From assembly GCF_021018895.1 (NCBI RefSeq), contig NC_079375.1, forward strand, positions 3,000,560 to 3,064,559: a stretch of 64,000 nt of DNA, read 5' to 3'. This document shows, piece by piece, positions 45,872-59,626 of the stretch. The position numbers and the translations under genes are program-made. Source of the DNA: Seriola aureovittata. Taxonomy: Eukaryota; Chordata; Actinopteri; Carangiformes; Carangidae. Within the stretch, counting starts at the first letter, position 1. Every line of letters begins with the position of its first letter. The notes under the pieces are model-generated. The model worked only from the letters and a program-made list of their open reading frames with translations, was not told the origin of the DNA and did no database searches.

Positions 45872-48800
45872 ACAAAGATGATGGTTTTATAGAGCTGTAC
45901 TGTGAAATATAAAAACGCATCAACATTCAGCATTTTTTGGCACAAATTAAAGGTCACATAATAATAAAATTTCATAGACGTTTTGCTCAGATGGCTGCCT
46001 TCTGTGTTCAAGTTTAGCAGTTGGCTAATATCTTAGTTGATGCATACTTTTGCAGCATTGATAAGGAGCAGCTTCGGTCATTTCATTAACAATGGGTAGA
46101 TTTGAATCGTCCCTGGCAACAAGCTGATGCTGTATTATGTTAAAAAGCAGTTGGATCCTTGCTGAGAAGAACTGCTCTGAGGAAACTGTCCCTGCCTGAA
46201 CTCCTCACTCACACACCACGCAGGAAAAAAAAAATAAAACCACACTCATGCTTTCTAAATGTTGACCATCTCTAAGTTGAGTCTGGGCTCTAAATATATT
46301 CCAACCACAGAGCCTGTGAGCTAATGTTGAAGTCATCATCGGTAAAATAAGGCGCAGGAGCACAAAGTAAGCAGAGGGGGGGTGGGAGGGAAGCTTGTTA
46401 AAAGTTGATCCTGTGGTCAGAGCAAAGGCTGAATGTTTCTGGATGAGTTTTAGAAAACAGAGTTCCTTTTGTTCATTTTTCATTTTTATATGTTTCTGAC
46501 TTTGTAGAGGAAACACTTCAGGGATTCAGCTGATGTTCATGAGTGATACTAGACTTTATGAATGAGTACAGTCATTTCTTTAATTGCTACATCAAGATAA
46601 AACAGTACCTCTGGAGCCTTTTGGCAGACGGTTTTCGCTGCAGGTTTTTTTTTTTTTGTTCATTGAACTTCACCTCAACTCACCATCTTCCCTTTGTCTC
46701 CTGCAGTGTTGCCAGTTTAGAGTAGTTGAATTCATGTTGGTGATCTAAAAAAAATTTCATTAGTTAAATGAAATCCATATGGATTTCATATGGTGGATCT
46801 TTCCGTTACCGGTTTAACATCTGTCCCTAATTTCAGGTCTCGTTTCTGGTTTTTGGTTTGACCATTAGCACTGAAACTGTTTGGAGGGAATCTGTGGTAA
46901 AGGCAGTAATTGAAGCTGTTAGCTAAACATTTTCAGTGTTTTGAGAGAGACGTTAGGTTTCACTGTAATTCAGTTTTTTGATTTCATGCTTCCTGCCGTA
47001 GCGGGTGAGTTTTCTGGCTGTGGGAACCTGCTGCAGCTGAGCAAATGTAGTTCAAGCAAATCAGTTTCAGCAGTTACCTCTCTCAGATCCGGTCTCTGAA
47101 GGACTCCAGTTGTATATACTGACTTTTTACAGGACATGTTAACAGACAACCTTACCATACTTAAAATTGTTCCTTCAGTTCAGTCCTGTCCAGTCAGGGT
47201 GAGCGGTTTATTCCCACTGTGAGTCAGAGAATAGATGATACATGGTAAATAGTTACTGAATTAGATTTGCTCTATTGGGGATTTCTCAAATTGTCCAAGC
47301 TGTAATAAGGATTCTGCTGGGAAACAGAATTCACCTCAAAAACATATGAACCTCAGATCTCATATCAAAACCTTAACATATAAGACAGGGGTTGAGATGG
47401 TGGAGCAGCAAATATTGGTGGAATGAGCTTCAATTTTAGACACTACCAAGGCAACTACTCTGCCTGGGGTCCTCTCAAGTGTCAGATCAATCGTTACACT
47501 GTAAATCTGCGTTTTAAAGAGTTTAAACAGTCAGCTGCTTTTTTCAACGAACTGTAGTTTCTACAAGGCTAGCCAAGCCTAGCCTATCTGCATCGGCTAC
47601 CTACCCTCCTTAAAACTTTACAAAATCTGTTGATATTTGACAGTTTTTGTATGTTGATGAAAAGAAAAGTATTTACTGAATAACTGTCTGGTATGTTTAG
47701 CATCTTGCAGTCTTTGTTTGTCTTTGTTAGCCACCAGCTGTTGATCAGTGTGATCAACAGAAATCAGTGGCTAGATGAGAATCGCACAAATCCCGCAGGA
47801 ATTTGCAGGAACGTGCTTCCTAGGGTGCATGTATAAAACAAACAAAATGGGGTCAGATCATTGCTCCATAGAGACGTGGTCAAAACCTTCCCAGAGTAAC
47901 TTGAGTTGAGCCTCAAAAACCTGTGTTTTCTCTGTCTCATTTCCACTACTGGGCCCTTTCAGGTAGTCATCGCATTTACATACGTGATGTCCTGAAGTCA
48001 ACCAATTAAGAAGATGAAAACAGCATTTTTTAACACTTAAACCTGAATCATATCATAATTTAAAGAAAAATCAGACACTAAAATCGGCTTTAGCTTCATC
48101 AGTGAAGAGAATCTTAGACATAAATACTTGTCCCTGAATTAAATCATGACATTTGGAATGAGTTTTTGTAGAGTTTAGGTTTGTTTTTACAAGGAAAAAA
48201 GAATTTTAACATCTGAAAAGAAGCCAATGTGGACCACAATAACTGTGATTTCACCAAAAGGTCAGTTTTGAGGCTGAATACCAGAGGATCATCCATCAGA
48301 CTTTGTTTGTGTGTAAACAGGAACATGCGTGCAACAGTTCTATAAACACCCCATAAACCCAGCTTCATCCAGAGGCCGTCAGACCCAGCAGTCAGCCCAT
48401 GAAAAACTCATCAACAACATTATTTAAGTCAGTCTAGTCAGCAGCTCCTCGCTGCGTCCGATTGGCTGCCGTGAAATAGTCCATGTGTGTTTTATGGGCC
48501 GCTGCTCTGCATGTTCATGTGATAGCAATTAGTCACCGTTCATCCACAATAGAGCATGTGTGTGCTGGCTAACTGTAGTCGTATTCGTGTGTGTGTGTTT
48601 ATAGCTGTCTGTCGGCGTGTTTTTGAGTGTGATAAGCACAGTCCTTCTTTCTCGTTGTCATCAGCATCATCATCATCAGTCGCCCCAGAAACGGTCTCCG
48701 TAACCAACCAACCACTGACCTCCTTTTCTCCCACAATACAATAAGTCACTGTTCATCCTTATAAAGACTGAAAAGGCTTTAACAGTTTTGTAGGTGTAAT

Positions 48801-50999
48801 GTTTCTCTGGCCTAAATCACATTAAAAAAATGCATCTTTAAACAATGACTCTGGATTTACTGAGAGGAGGTCTGATCCAAAATGGACCTACATCATGTTT
48901 TAATAAAGAGGGGAGGAAAAAAAAAATCACCTTTCTCTGGATTGTGAAAAAATGCCGGAATATTGAGAAGGAGACTTCTTTGGGCCGGATGTGGCGGCAG
49001 AGCTCCTGCCGCACACATGGTTTCATTTAACCCTGAACAAGCCGACAGCCGTGTTTCACATTCGTTTCTCCATCAGAAAAGCTGGAATTTGGCTTTTCTG
49101 GGTCTCACTTACAAGCCGAGTGGGTGTGATTAGGCTGTGATTGGGCTCTGTTGTTCTGCTGCCACATCAAGGAGCTGCAGACGGGAGGGCTAATGCCTTC
49201 TGGTGTGTGAAATCTTTCTTTTTTCTTTTTTGCATCCTGTTAGATTTGCCCCCTCTGTGATTTTCTTCTTTGTGTTGTGGAGCATTTGTTTGGAATTTAT
49301 GGATGGTTTGGTTTTGTCTTTATCTCAGATGAGGCCAACACCAGAAGTTTGCAAGTTTGCAAGTCTCCGTTAAATATTTTATATATCTGGCGTTAATGAT
49401 GATCGTGTACAGGACTATTTTAAAGGTGTGTGGGAATGCAGCTGCAAAGAAAAAGAAGACCCATTGTTTGTTTAATGATGCTTTCACATATTACAGTGAT
49501 GATAAACCAGATAACTGTTCTGGGAATTTGGAGCACAGATTGTTTCGAAAACTTTCCACAAAATGACGCAACTTTAGCAAAAAGCAAAAAAATGTTGATA
49601 AACTTGTAAATTTAAAGTCTGTGCAAGTTTATTATGTTATAAAATGAATGTAAACCAATGACATAGGTGGGATTGTATCATGATATATTGTGCGATCACT
49701 CAACTCAAGGTCCACTTACTAGCTTTCAGTTGTCACATCTCCATGAGATAAGGTCCAAAGCTACAACAAAATCAAGTCAGAAGACCTTGAATTATTTATT
49801 TATTTATTTATTATAAATTTCAAAGGTCCAAAGTCGTGAAACGTATAAGCTCATGTTTGATATGTTTGCCATATTGTGATACATATCAATAGCCGGAAAA
49901 AGCTAATATCAATATTCAAAAAAAAAAATATCACCTGGATCTTTTTACAACTTTCCCTAAAAACCAAATAAAATTCTGCAATTCCCGCAGTCTACTTAAG
50001 ACAAATTATATTAAATAGCCTACTTGCAATGCTTGACTCTAAAGTATAAGCAGACTTTTTCCAGACACATACATATAATCTTATCCCCAGTAGTATTTGA
50101 TATATTTCTGCACACACTGTCTGACTGCAGCACTGCAATGGATTTCTGACAAAACCCTGTAACTCACCACCCTCAGCTCACTCAGATTAGAGTTTGGAAA
50201 AACCTTCTCTCCTCTCGGATGAAATGACATGTCATGTATCATGCAGGCTGCAGCAGACGCTCCCTGTTTAGGGTAGAATAATATGCGGCACTGCTCATTG
50301 AGCGGGGTGGTTAAGAGGTACGTAATGTGTAATTAAGGGGTATTAAAGTCTGGAAATTCAATAAGGGGAGCTGAAGTGAAGGCAGCAGTTATTATGACAG
50401 ATGATGTGTGTTCGCTATAGATTGAGCAGCGGTCTTAAGACGTCATAAAGGGTTCCAAGATTCTGCTTCCAAGAAAGTAGACACCAATTTCAATTCAGTT
50501 TAACAATATTTTACCTAAACTGACAGAGTTGTCCTCCCTCCTGTGACTCTAGCAAAACTTTAACTGGAAAAAAAAGCAGGCAACATCCGGCTTAAAAATA
50601 CTTTCCTAACTCAGTTTGAGAATTTAGACTTCTGTCCTAAGTGATTAAGGAGGAGTTTGGTTCCAATTGATAAAAATGAAAGAGATTTTTTTAACGAAAA
50701 ATTGGTGGAAAAACATTAAAGCAAGTTACACTTTAAAGGAAACCGGGTATCAACAAAATGAGAACGAACTAAACTATTTTAAACACTGAATATGGAAACT
50801 AAAGTGATATTTTCAGCCACGCTACAGGCTACATAGTATTAGCAACATTGATCTGCTGAAATTACAAAATAGCTTTAGTACAATCGCATGAATAGCAATG
50901 ACATTTGGTGCAGGCACTCAAACAAGAACTAGATGTCAATTAGATTGTAAGTGATTCCTCTTTCAAAGCGACCATCTAAAGATGTTCAATGCTACACTT
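45872..50999. other. Intron 1 stretch
   Basis: No gene or identified repeat. (TTTA)n at 49795-49813. A GC-balanced, repeat-free block at 49080-49215 could be regulatory, inferred from composition only. Confidence 0.35.
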
Positions 51000-51150
51000 T
51001 GCTCATGTTAGCATGTAGGCTAATTATGCTAAGTGTATTCAAAAATAAATTTCCAACATAGTAAATAACACATGCTAAACAGTATGCTAAATTTTAAATG
51101 CTACATTGCTACATAGTTAGCATATCAGTATGCTAGCATGGTCATGCTAA
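51000..51150. repeat. Degenerate ATGCTAA/GTTAGCAT-rich repeat
   Basis: Repeated words GTTAGCAT, ATGCTAA, GCTAGCAT and GCTACATTGCTACATAG suggest an old fish dispersed repeat, related to the trace at 273-375 and partly to the arms of family E. Weakly supported. Confidence 0.35.
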
Positions 51151-51885
51151 TGTCATAACTGGGGTGTTATGAGAAATACACCTGCTGGTGTGGCTAAATA
51201 CTTTTCACATTTAAACTAGCAAACTGGATGTATTCGGTTTTTGGGAAAGAGCTGTGCAAACAATAATGTTCAAATAGTCTCATTAAATTTGGAGTTTAAA
51301 GTGAGAAACAGGTGATACTGATGCAGGTGTGTGTTACTTGGCATATCCTGGAAACACAAAGCTAGCAGGTTTATAGCATAAGGGAATATGGCGTAGCAAC
51401 TGAGCCTATGGACATATCCACTGCGGGCTAACAGACATCCGCCTCCTCAGACACATAACCACACGACGGAGCTTCGACAGCTCCAGAGATGATATGTAGA
51501 GAAATGTGATGCTGAACTATAAATCAACACCTACGCCTGAGTATCTACAGCAGGACAGCCATCGAGCCCATGTGTCAGGAGAAACACAGCTGTAGCCCTG
51601 TTCATGTGTGCCGGCTCACAGTCCTGCACTATCATTAGCAAATGTGGGCTGCAGTTGTGCACATTCTTTTTAGTGAGTTGGTGTATACTCTTATGTGTGT
51701 GTGGTCTAGTTTCAGTTGTGTGTGTGTGTTCGAGTGTGTGAGCAGTCATACTATAATATATAATATGTGATGCTTTGTGAGTTTATGTCATGTTTACGTA
51801 TGTGCACAGTTGTGTATCGACACAATGTGAATGAGACTTGGTGAAATGTGTTCGTCTGTTTTTCAGATAAATGAGTTCACACTGA
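51151..51885. other. Intron 1 stretch
   Basis: Nothing recognised except scattered GTGTGT words from 51690. Confidence 0.4.
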
Positions 51886-52010
51886 CGTGTGTGTGTGTGT
51901 GTGTGTGTGTCTGTAAGTGTGGTGTGTGTGTTTGTGTACTTCAGTTTAATGATTGTCCTTGTGTGTTTGTTTTGGTGTGTGTGTGTGTTTGTGTATGTAT
52001 GTGTGTGACC
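51886..52010 (+). repeat. Interrupted (GT)n microsatellite
   Basis: GT blocks at about 51886-51910, 51922-51933 and 51976-52008. Confidence 0.95.
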
Positions 52011-54062
52011 AGTGAGGCTTTCCCAGACCCCTCCAAAAGTCAATATGGCAAAGCTTATCAGTTCCCACAATCCCCTGCTCTCATTTTGTGTGTCCAGTCA
52101 TTCAAAATCTAAATAACCTTTGCCGCTCAGCTCGTGTTGATTGGTTGTCCGCAGACGCCGTGCGAGCTGATTGGTTCTGTGACACATGCTGGCAAAGCTT
52201 CAAGGTCAATTTGCACTTGCAGACTTCCTCCTGGCTGTGTTTCCCAGACAGCAGTATCTCACTAAACACTGGTGTGTGCATTGTTTCCATTGTGTTGTCA
52301 CTCACCATCACCACAGGGGAGCATGCTAAATACTTTCACTTTTCTTTTTTTTTCATTTCCCTTCAAGACCTGAATTCTTCTGCTCTCCAACAATCAGGTG
52401 TAAGATTTGTCTTGCAGCAGCTGAAAAATGTGAGCAGCTAAGTCTCGCCTTCGGCCATAAATTTCCTCAGCAGGGTGAAATGGACATGCTCTGCCTCTGT
52501 CCTTAGTTAAGTCAAAGAGGAAATCTTTCAGACAGAGAGGTGGTTTTGAAAGCTACTACCTCTCCACTGCTTTCATTCAGCCTGTGTCTTTTTGCTCCCT
52601 ACGGGCCGTGTGAGAGCCAGACGTATTCAAAAACACACATCACGACGGTAATCACGTGAAGTGAGACGTTAAAACAGCAGTTCCCAATGTTAATTATTAA
52701 TCCGTCAGATTCAGCCGTCCTGCGCTTATCTCCCAAAGGCAAAACAAAACAAAGGGCTGATACTGCCTCATGCACCGCACTGCACTGTGAGTATGTGACT
52801 CTAACAATGGAGGAACACCAGAACCTCCATGTCTCACACAAAGAGGGAGGGATGAAGGCGTCTGTGTTGGTTCTCTGGTTAGAATAATGCAGACTGGAAT
52901 GAACCGGCCTCAGTGACAGTAGATGGACATGTGCATTGACTCTCAGAGAGTGAATAATTTGTCTTTGATGGCCGAACGTTTTTGAAATCACATGACGACT
53001 CCTGAAGAGGTTTGAAGGACTCGCAGGTCATGAGACAAAGAGAATCACCGAGCGCACCTGCACTCAAGCAGTCAGGATCAAAAAATCCTGTGCATAAGCC
53101 ATTAAACCTCAGCTCTCAAACATCAGATAAATGGTGTGTGATGTGCTGCCTCTGATCCGTTGACTACTGAAAGCATCGCTTGAAGAATCAGCAGCTTCGG
53201 TTTTTCTTTTAACTGTGTTTAATTCAGCCGTCTTTTCTTCTCAGTCTGATGTTTGAGGGAGCCGGTGTGATGAGCATGCGGGGCTTGTGCAAACAAGACG
53301 GAGATAATCTGTTCCACTCGGCTGACGAGGGAAACCTGCTGCTCTGCGGGTGGGGGTGAGAGTGGGAGAGAGGGTGGTAGGGTTCTACAAGAGAACGAGA
53401 TATATCAAGATGTTGGAAGATTTTAAACGAATAACGTGAATTCGCAGCATCAAAGTTGTTGTTTGCAACATTTTACAGCAAATCTTGAGTGAATCTATGA
53501 ATCTGATCAGACGTTCAATACCAACTTTTGGTTTGTGATATTCGGTGCAGTAGACACATAAGAAATTTGAATCCCAGTCTAACTAATAACAGTAAGTTCA
53601 AGGAATTGTTTGTGCAGCAATACTGCTGCATTTCCAGTGAAACATACGCCTCCAGTCAATGTTCAGTTCATACAATCACACGCAGTGTCTAAACACTGTA
53701 CATTGTACTCTTGAAAACAATCTTTGGGATTGTACAAATGAAGATATTTGAGGAAAATCATAATATTCCATCCTATGGGCGATGTTGCAAAAGTTTGACT
53801 GAACTTCTTTCTGGTGCACTGCTTTGAATTGTTTGCAGCTTTTTTGTGACTGGGCTCATTTGATCACATTTGTCAAATAGTTTGTGTATTGTATTACAAG
53901 TAAGTTGAGCCTACATCTTTTCAGTTCTGTGTTGTGTTATTGGGTTGTATTTTGTATTGTCTTTCGTGTTCTTTTGTAGGAAGCAATTGCATATTTTGCA
54001 CCTTAAATCTATTCTTAGCTTGAACCAACAAGTCCTCCAACCTGAAGAACCACAGAGGTCGC
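52011..54062. other. Intron 1 stretch with a G-quadruplex-type motif
   Basis: No gene or identified mobile element. At 53348-53382 five G-runs of three or more lie within 35 bases on the plus strand. Confidence 0.4.
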
Positions 54063-54281
54063 CAACCCTCTGATACGACCCATAGAGAGTCTCCTGAAAT
54101 AGCGCCCCTAAGGCAGCAGGTGTACTGGACCTCGGTCGCCATGGTTACAATAATAAACATGCAGCTAAGCTTATGGAACGGTTATGACTTGGTTAGGTTT
54201 AGGAAAAGATTGCGGTTTGGGTTCAAATAAGCACTTCCTTCAGATTAGATGACCTTTGTTGTCATGGTTACAATAATTGAA
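54063..54281 (+). repeat. Dispersed repeat family B, copy 3
   Basis: Forward copy sharing CCAACCCTCTGATACGACCC, CCTGAAATAGCGCCCCTA, CATGGTTACAATAATAAACA and GGTTAGGTTTAGGAAAAGAT with 2065-2274. Confidence 0.8.
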
Positions 54282-56445
54282 CTCCGGTCTCCTCTGATTT
54301 GTTGATGCATTCGTCCACCCCAACCTCCTTAAGGTGGACTTTCTCGTTCTTGACACTGCATCACTTGACTTCTTCCATTGTTCTTGTCAAAACGACTCCG
54401 GCCCGATGTCACCCAGCAATAAAGCGTTAACGGTGGTTCATACTAAGCTGCTCCACAGACGACCTATGGGGAAGGACTCGGCTGAACAGATCCGGTGCGA
54501 CACTGACAGAGGACTGCAGCTGTTGGTGCTCAACTGCTGCAGATAATTTAAAATTCAGCGATGACAACATGGAGTTCAGGTCCTTGGTAGAAAACAACCC
54601 GGCTTCTGCTGCATCACTCATGGTCAGATCGTCCAGGGAAAGGCAGAGTGTTAGACGTGATGTAGAGCAGATAGATTGGGTCAGTGTTTATGTCTTCATG
54701 ACAAGAGCTTCCAACTTTTCCCCCTCACCTACTGGACATTGGACATGTTTTCTCTGTAAACACTTATCAATGCAGCAAATAGCGCCAGTTGCTTGCGAGA
54801 GCAGCGACGCATCATCTCTCAGAGAAACATACCAGAAGATGTGTTGAGTCACAGTTTTAGAGCTCGCAACAACAAAAAAAAAAAAAGAAAGAGGCCCTCA
54901 CAGTGTTTCCCATTGAAGGCTCTGATAGAGAGGATGGCTGTGGTCGAACACAAGACTCTGTTTGTCACACCAGAGGAAGTGGAATCTCTCAAACGAGACA
55001 GCTGCTCATTCCCAACCCCAGCGGCGTACCAACGCTCCCAGCTCCACAGATCCTGGTTTTACACCCGGCGTCCCGCAGAGAGAGCATTAGCCACACATGT
55101 CGAGGTTACGGAGGGAAAATACACGCAGGAGACGGGTCACCACCTCGGGTTGAAACTCCTGAAGCTCTCGGGGGGGGCGGGGGGATAAAGGCCAGAGAGG
55201 AGCATCTCGATGGACCATGTACACACGTGGCTGACATGTCGACCATTGATCTCATACACTGGTCAATGGGCAAAACTCCATTGTATGAGGTTCCTGGTTC
55301 AAAATCAACCCAGAGAAGCATTTACCAAATATGAGATGAGTTCTCCAGGTCTTGATTTCACCAAATGATGCAGGAAGCAGCTTATTTTGGAGTTTTATTT
55401 ATGCAGGGTTTCATTGTTGTTGTTGCCCGACATTTATTCCTGGTAATAATATTTCCTAGAACATGACGTCTGCCCTCAGAAAATGACTGCTGACACAACA
55501 GAGGAACAAAAACACCAGGTAACTGTGAAGCCAAGACCTTTCTTCACTAAAGCCAAACATATTTTATGATATAAATGTCATGAAGCGTTAAAGATGAGTC
55601 TAGACTTCAAGATAAATCCCTTTGTCATCAAAGAGATGCTTGATTTTAATAACCCAACAGCTTCTTTTTCCCACTTACATAATCCGATCTGTTCCTATCC
55701 GTCGTACTCTGACACCTCTGGCTCGGCTCTGTGAGAGAGTTTACTCAGGTTTAACTGGAATGAGGGGCTCAGAGGTCTTACTGGTGCAACAGCTGGGCCT
55801 TGATCCACAGCTCCCAGTCCCCAGTCCAGACTATTTAGCGTCTACCCCGCTCATGTGTTGACATTAGCTCAGCTAAGAGGCCCGGCTGCCTTTCATGACA
55901 GTAGAGGAATCCATGTTTTTATTTTTCCTGCTCTAGTCCGAAGTTGTTGTCGGTTTTTATGCCGTAGGAGTCCCGTGACGTCTCGGGGACATGAAAGCTG
56001 TGAGTCCCGGTGGTTAATGAAGGTCGAGTAGGTGAACCTCAGGGATTCAGTGCATCAGGTCTGCAAGACAGCATCTGAAAGTGGCTTCATGACGGCAGAA
56101 TCTGGACAATCACACCCTCTTAATGCAGTGATGGTGCAGGTGTGATAAAAGGAAATTTTCTCCACCCTCTTCGCTCAACTATTTATGTCATTTTTTCTGT
56201 GTGCAGGACCAAGTGCAACGCCGGCGATGCTTTTGAGGCTGCCTCAGTTTTTCGCTGTCTGAAAAAGTGCTTCTATTGGAAGTGTGGTTTTCATCCATTA
56301 GCAGAGATATGTACCTGGGGTCGTCGGAAAGTACAAACGAATCTTTGATGTTCAAGGTTCAGGCAATCAGTGTTGATGAATGAGGGAGAAGAGGTGAAGC
56401 AGAGGCTTTTTGGCACAGAGCCCTAGTTTAGAAATGGGCTAGTAG

Positions 56446-56446
<1 letters not shown>
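54282..56446. other. Intron 1 stretch
   Basis: No gene recognised. GGTTCAAAATC at 55296-55306 looks like a loose tRNA B box in a possible SINE remnant. A G-rich run (CTCGGGGGGGGCGGGGGGAT) lies at about 55167-55186. Frames at 54793-55334 have no known domain. Confidence 0.35.

Positions 56447-56494
<48 letters not shown>
56447..56494 (+). repeat. (GT)n microsatellite
   Basis: Pure GT run of about 48 bases, followed by a GGGAG-rich purine stretch. Confidence 0.95.
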
Positions 56495-56496
<2 letters not shown>

Positions 56497-57278
56497 GTGG
56501 AGAGGGAGGGGATGGGAGATGAGAGGGAGTGGATTAAGGAGGGAAGGAAAGCACAATAAGATAGTGTGCCACTGTCTGATGCCTCTTTCTCTCCCCTCAG
56601 CAGAGGAGGGGCGGGTGGCACACGCTACCCACAAAGAACATGGACGTGTGTGTGTGTGTTTGTATGCATGTGTGTGTACTGGGGTCCGCGGTAGTGAAAG
56701 AGCCTTGGAAAGTGTAGGGAGGGAGGGATGGAGGGACACCCCATCTCTTTTTTTCTCCTCCCAAACTTGATGCGGGCGTCGGATTCCTCTGGTGGTGCAC
56801 GTCAGGCATGTCCATATGGTCTCAGCTGGTAAACAGCACACGCCTTCTCTTTGTGCACGTTACAATGGAACATCTTCCTTTGTTTGGTCCCTTTTTGTAG
56901 CATCAAAGAGCCAGACGTCAGCCACTGTCAGCATCAGAGTGAAACAGTTTGTTGTGTGTTTCCATGTCTGGTTTATTTATATCATCTAAAGGTGAAGGCT
57001 GGTGTTATTCTATATTTTCTTATTGTCAACTAATCCCATAAAAAGACCAAAACCTACTGTGTGTTTGTCCGTCCTTCAATATCTATTGACTTCCCTCCAT
57101 CTGTGGCTCTCAGCATTACATTGGTTGTTTAAAAACTGCTCATAAGCGTGTAGTTTCATTTTTAAAAAGTAGTTTTTAACAAACAAACAGGAGGAAATAG
57201 AGCATTTATTGGGGACTATTTTCAGCGGCGGATTTGGCGCAGCAGGACAGTGTGTGGGGTTGAGTCAAAATAAACTAC

Positions 57279-57280
<2 letters not shown>
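56495..57280. other. Intron 1 stretch
   Basis: Purine-rich AGGGAGGGAT words near 56500-56545 and 56716-56735. No gene. Confidence 0.4.

Positions 57281-57309
<29 letters not shown>
57281..57309 (+). repeat. (GT)n microsatellite
   Basis: Pure GT run of about 29 bases. Confidence 0.95.
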
Positions 57310-58397
57310 TCACGGTAATGAAGCAACATGTCACCGAGTGCAACAGTGTGGTTCACTGATGTGTTTTTAATAGTTTGAGGAAACAATGGAGCTCTATTAC
57401 ACAGAGGAATAATATCAGACTTAGGAGACACACACAATACTTCTTAGTTTGAGACATTAACAGTTGGTTTTGGTCTTTTAATGGGATTTGCTGATAATAA
57501 GAAACATACGGAATACCACCAGATTTATCATTTAATCAAGTAACCTCGTTGCAGGAGAGACCTGATTTACAGCAGAGGAAACGAGTTCAGGCACAAACGG
57601 AATCAGAAGCAATCTCAGGCATCTTTAAAAAGAAATGTCCAAGGTTATGTGGTAAAATAGCTCCCGATACCATGAGACATTCAAGTTTTAATGTGCTTTG
57701 TTCTACTTGTACATTTGTAAGATAGAAAATAGTGGAAGTCAAAGTCAGTATTTACCTGTAATACAGGTAAATGTAATACACAGAGGCACCTTCAGAGACC
57801 TTTTTCAGTTTTGTTACTCTGTGTTTACTAAAACTAAACATCATGGAGCATGTATCCATGTGGCCTGAGCAGAAGCTATAGAAATGGCCACTTAGCATTA
57901 GCAGCGTTAGCCCTGTAGCTGAAACTGACAAAGAAAGGGCCTTTAAAATGTCAATCTGACAATATTTGAATAAAAGACATCATCATACCGTCCACATGTT
58001 TTGACCTTTGCTATATGTCATCCTGTTCTCACCCCCCATGTTTCCTTTCTGTCTCATCCATCTCTCAAAACAAGGCAAACATGCAAAATTCAAATGCAAA
58101 AAAGTCATAAGAAAGTGCAGAAATACCTGAAAAATTCACAACAAAAATGAAAACAACAACAATTTGCACAAATTTGCCAAACAAACTCAAGAAAGACGAG
58201 TAATTTTTCCACCAGAGTTTATGTGACAGAGTTGGGATCAGGAGAAGAATGTTCCTTGGCGCATCTCTTCATTAATCTCTGAGATCCCAGAACCTTTTTG
58301 AATCGTATCTTTTCCCTTTTCAGAGAGGACGGCCGGGGGTTTAGATCAATACACAGCTCCTCTGATCCACTGCTGACTCTGCAGACCCAAGCTTTAC

Positions 58398-58400
<3 letters not shown>
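57310..58400. other. Intron 1 stretch
   Basis: Nothing recognised. Confidence 0.4.
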
Positions 58401-58454
<54 letters not shown>

Positions 58455-58468
58455 TGTGTGTGTGTGTG
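58401..58468 (+). repeat. (GT)n microsatellite, about 68 bases
   Basis: The longest dinucleotide run in the window, with one GG break at 58447, followed by a T-run. Confidence 0.95.
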
Positions 58469-59540
58469 CCAGTTTTTTTTTTTTTTTCTCCCAGCCAGGT
58501 GCCCCTCACCGCCACACTAGACCAGACAACCTTGTCAAAATGAGGGCTTGTGGGTCAAAGGTTGTTCATGTGCCCGGTGCAGAGAGAGAGGGGGGAGGGG
58601 CGTTCAGTCAATGCATCTGACAAAAAGTGCAGCGTTTGTTTTTCCCATTAGCATTAGCCAGTCACGCTAATGAGCAGCGGCACATGTGGCTACGCGATTA
58701 AGAGGGAATCCACTCCAAGGGCCCCTCGAATCTTTAGCTCGGTCGACGAGGGGGGGCTCTGCCGAGTCTGGTGCTGCCAGTATCACAATCCATGCTTTTA
58801 GAAAAAACACTTATCTAAAGGGGTACCCATTATTTTTCTTATTTTTCCTCTATGGTCACATCTAAAGCCAAAAGACTTGCAAACATACAGTTAAGACTTT
58901 CTTTCTAAATTCTACAAATTCTCTGCTATCTCCTCACAAACACAGCAGAGTGAGGAAACTCTTCTGATTAAATATCCAGGTGTTAGTCTCGGGGGAGGGG
59001 GGAAACTGTAGCAACCAGGAGCAGTAAACTTCAACGGGTATAAAAGTGTTTTCAGTAAAAATCATCAATAAACATGCAGGTTTACTGGCTGCAGGTAGAG
59101 ACCTCTGAAACCCAACACTGCAGAGTCCTGTCTGCATCCCGGACACCTGAGACCGTCCTGCCGGCCAGAGAAAGGTCAGTGCCTTGGTAAAGCCATGGCA
59201 GCACCATATGGAGATTAATATATCTTCTCGTCAGACCTTGTGCCATTAGCAAAGACCTAAATATAGCATTACACGACCTCAAAAGCGAGATTACAAAGTA
59301 ATGACGTGACATAAATAAATGTCGCTTGATCGCTTGATCACAGCCAAACTGTACAACATCTTTTCTTGGCTAAAACTATCAAATCTGCTAAAAAAACAAA
59401 AGATAACAAACAGACGCATGTTATTTTTTCACATTGGAGCCGTGTCACTGTGGAGTTGAGCTCGATACTCAAGTAAAACTGCTTTTGGTAGTTTAATTGA
59501 AAACAATGGATTAAATTTGTTTAATATATTTATATTTAAT
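58469..59540. other. Intron 1 stretch
   Basis: No gene. Bases 58645-58740 contain TAAT-type homeodomain cores (CATTAGCATTAGCC, CGCTAATGAG, GCGATTAAGAG) in otherwise repeat-free DNA. Confidence 0.35.
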
Positions 59541-59566
59541 GTTTTATTTGAAGGGTTGATCCAAGT
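59541..59566 (-). repeat. Short family A fragment (reverse)
   Basis: GTTTTATTTGAAGGGTTGAT followed by CCAAGT matches the right-end region of family A in reverse. Confidence 0.4.
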
Positions 59567-59626
59567 GTCAGATAAATGTAGGGGAGTAAAAAGTACAATA
59601 TTTCCCTATGAGGCCCAGCCCTGAAT

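Noticed and set aside
55183..55320. Possible tRNA or SINE with B-box GGTTCAAAATC
   Set aside because: No matching A box at the right distance and no second copy in the window.
54903..55334. Overlapping plus-strand frames of 131 and 143 codons
   Set aside because: No domain, no splice context and mutual overlap in different frames.
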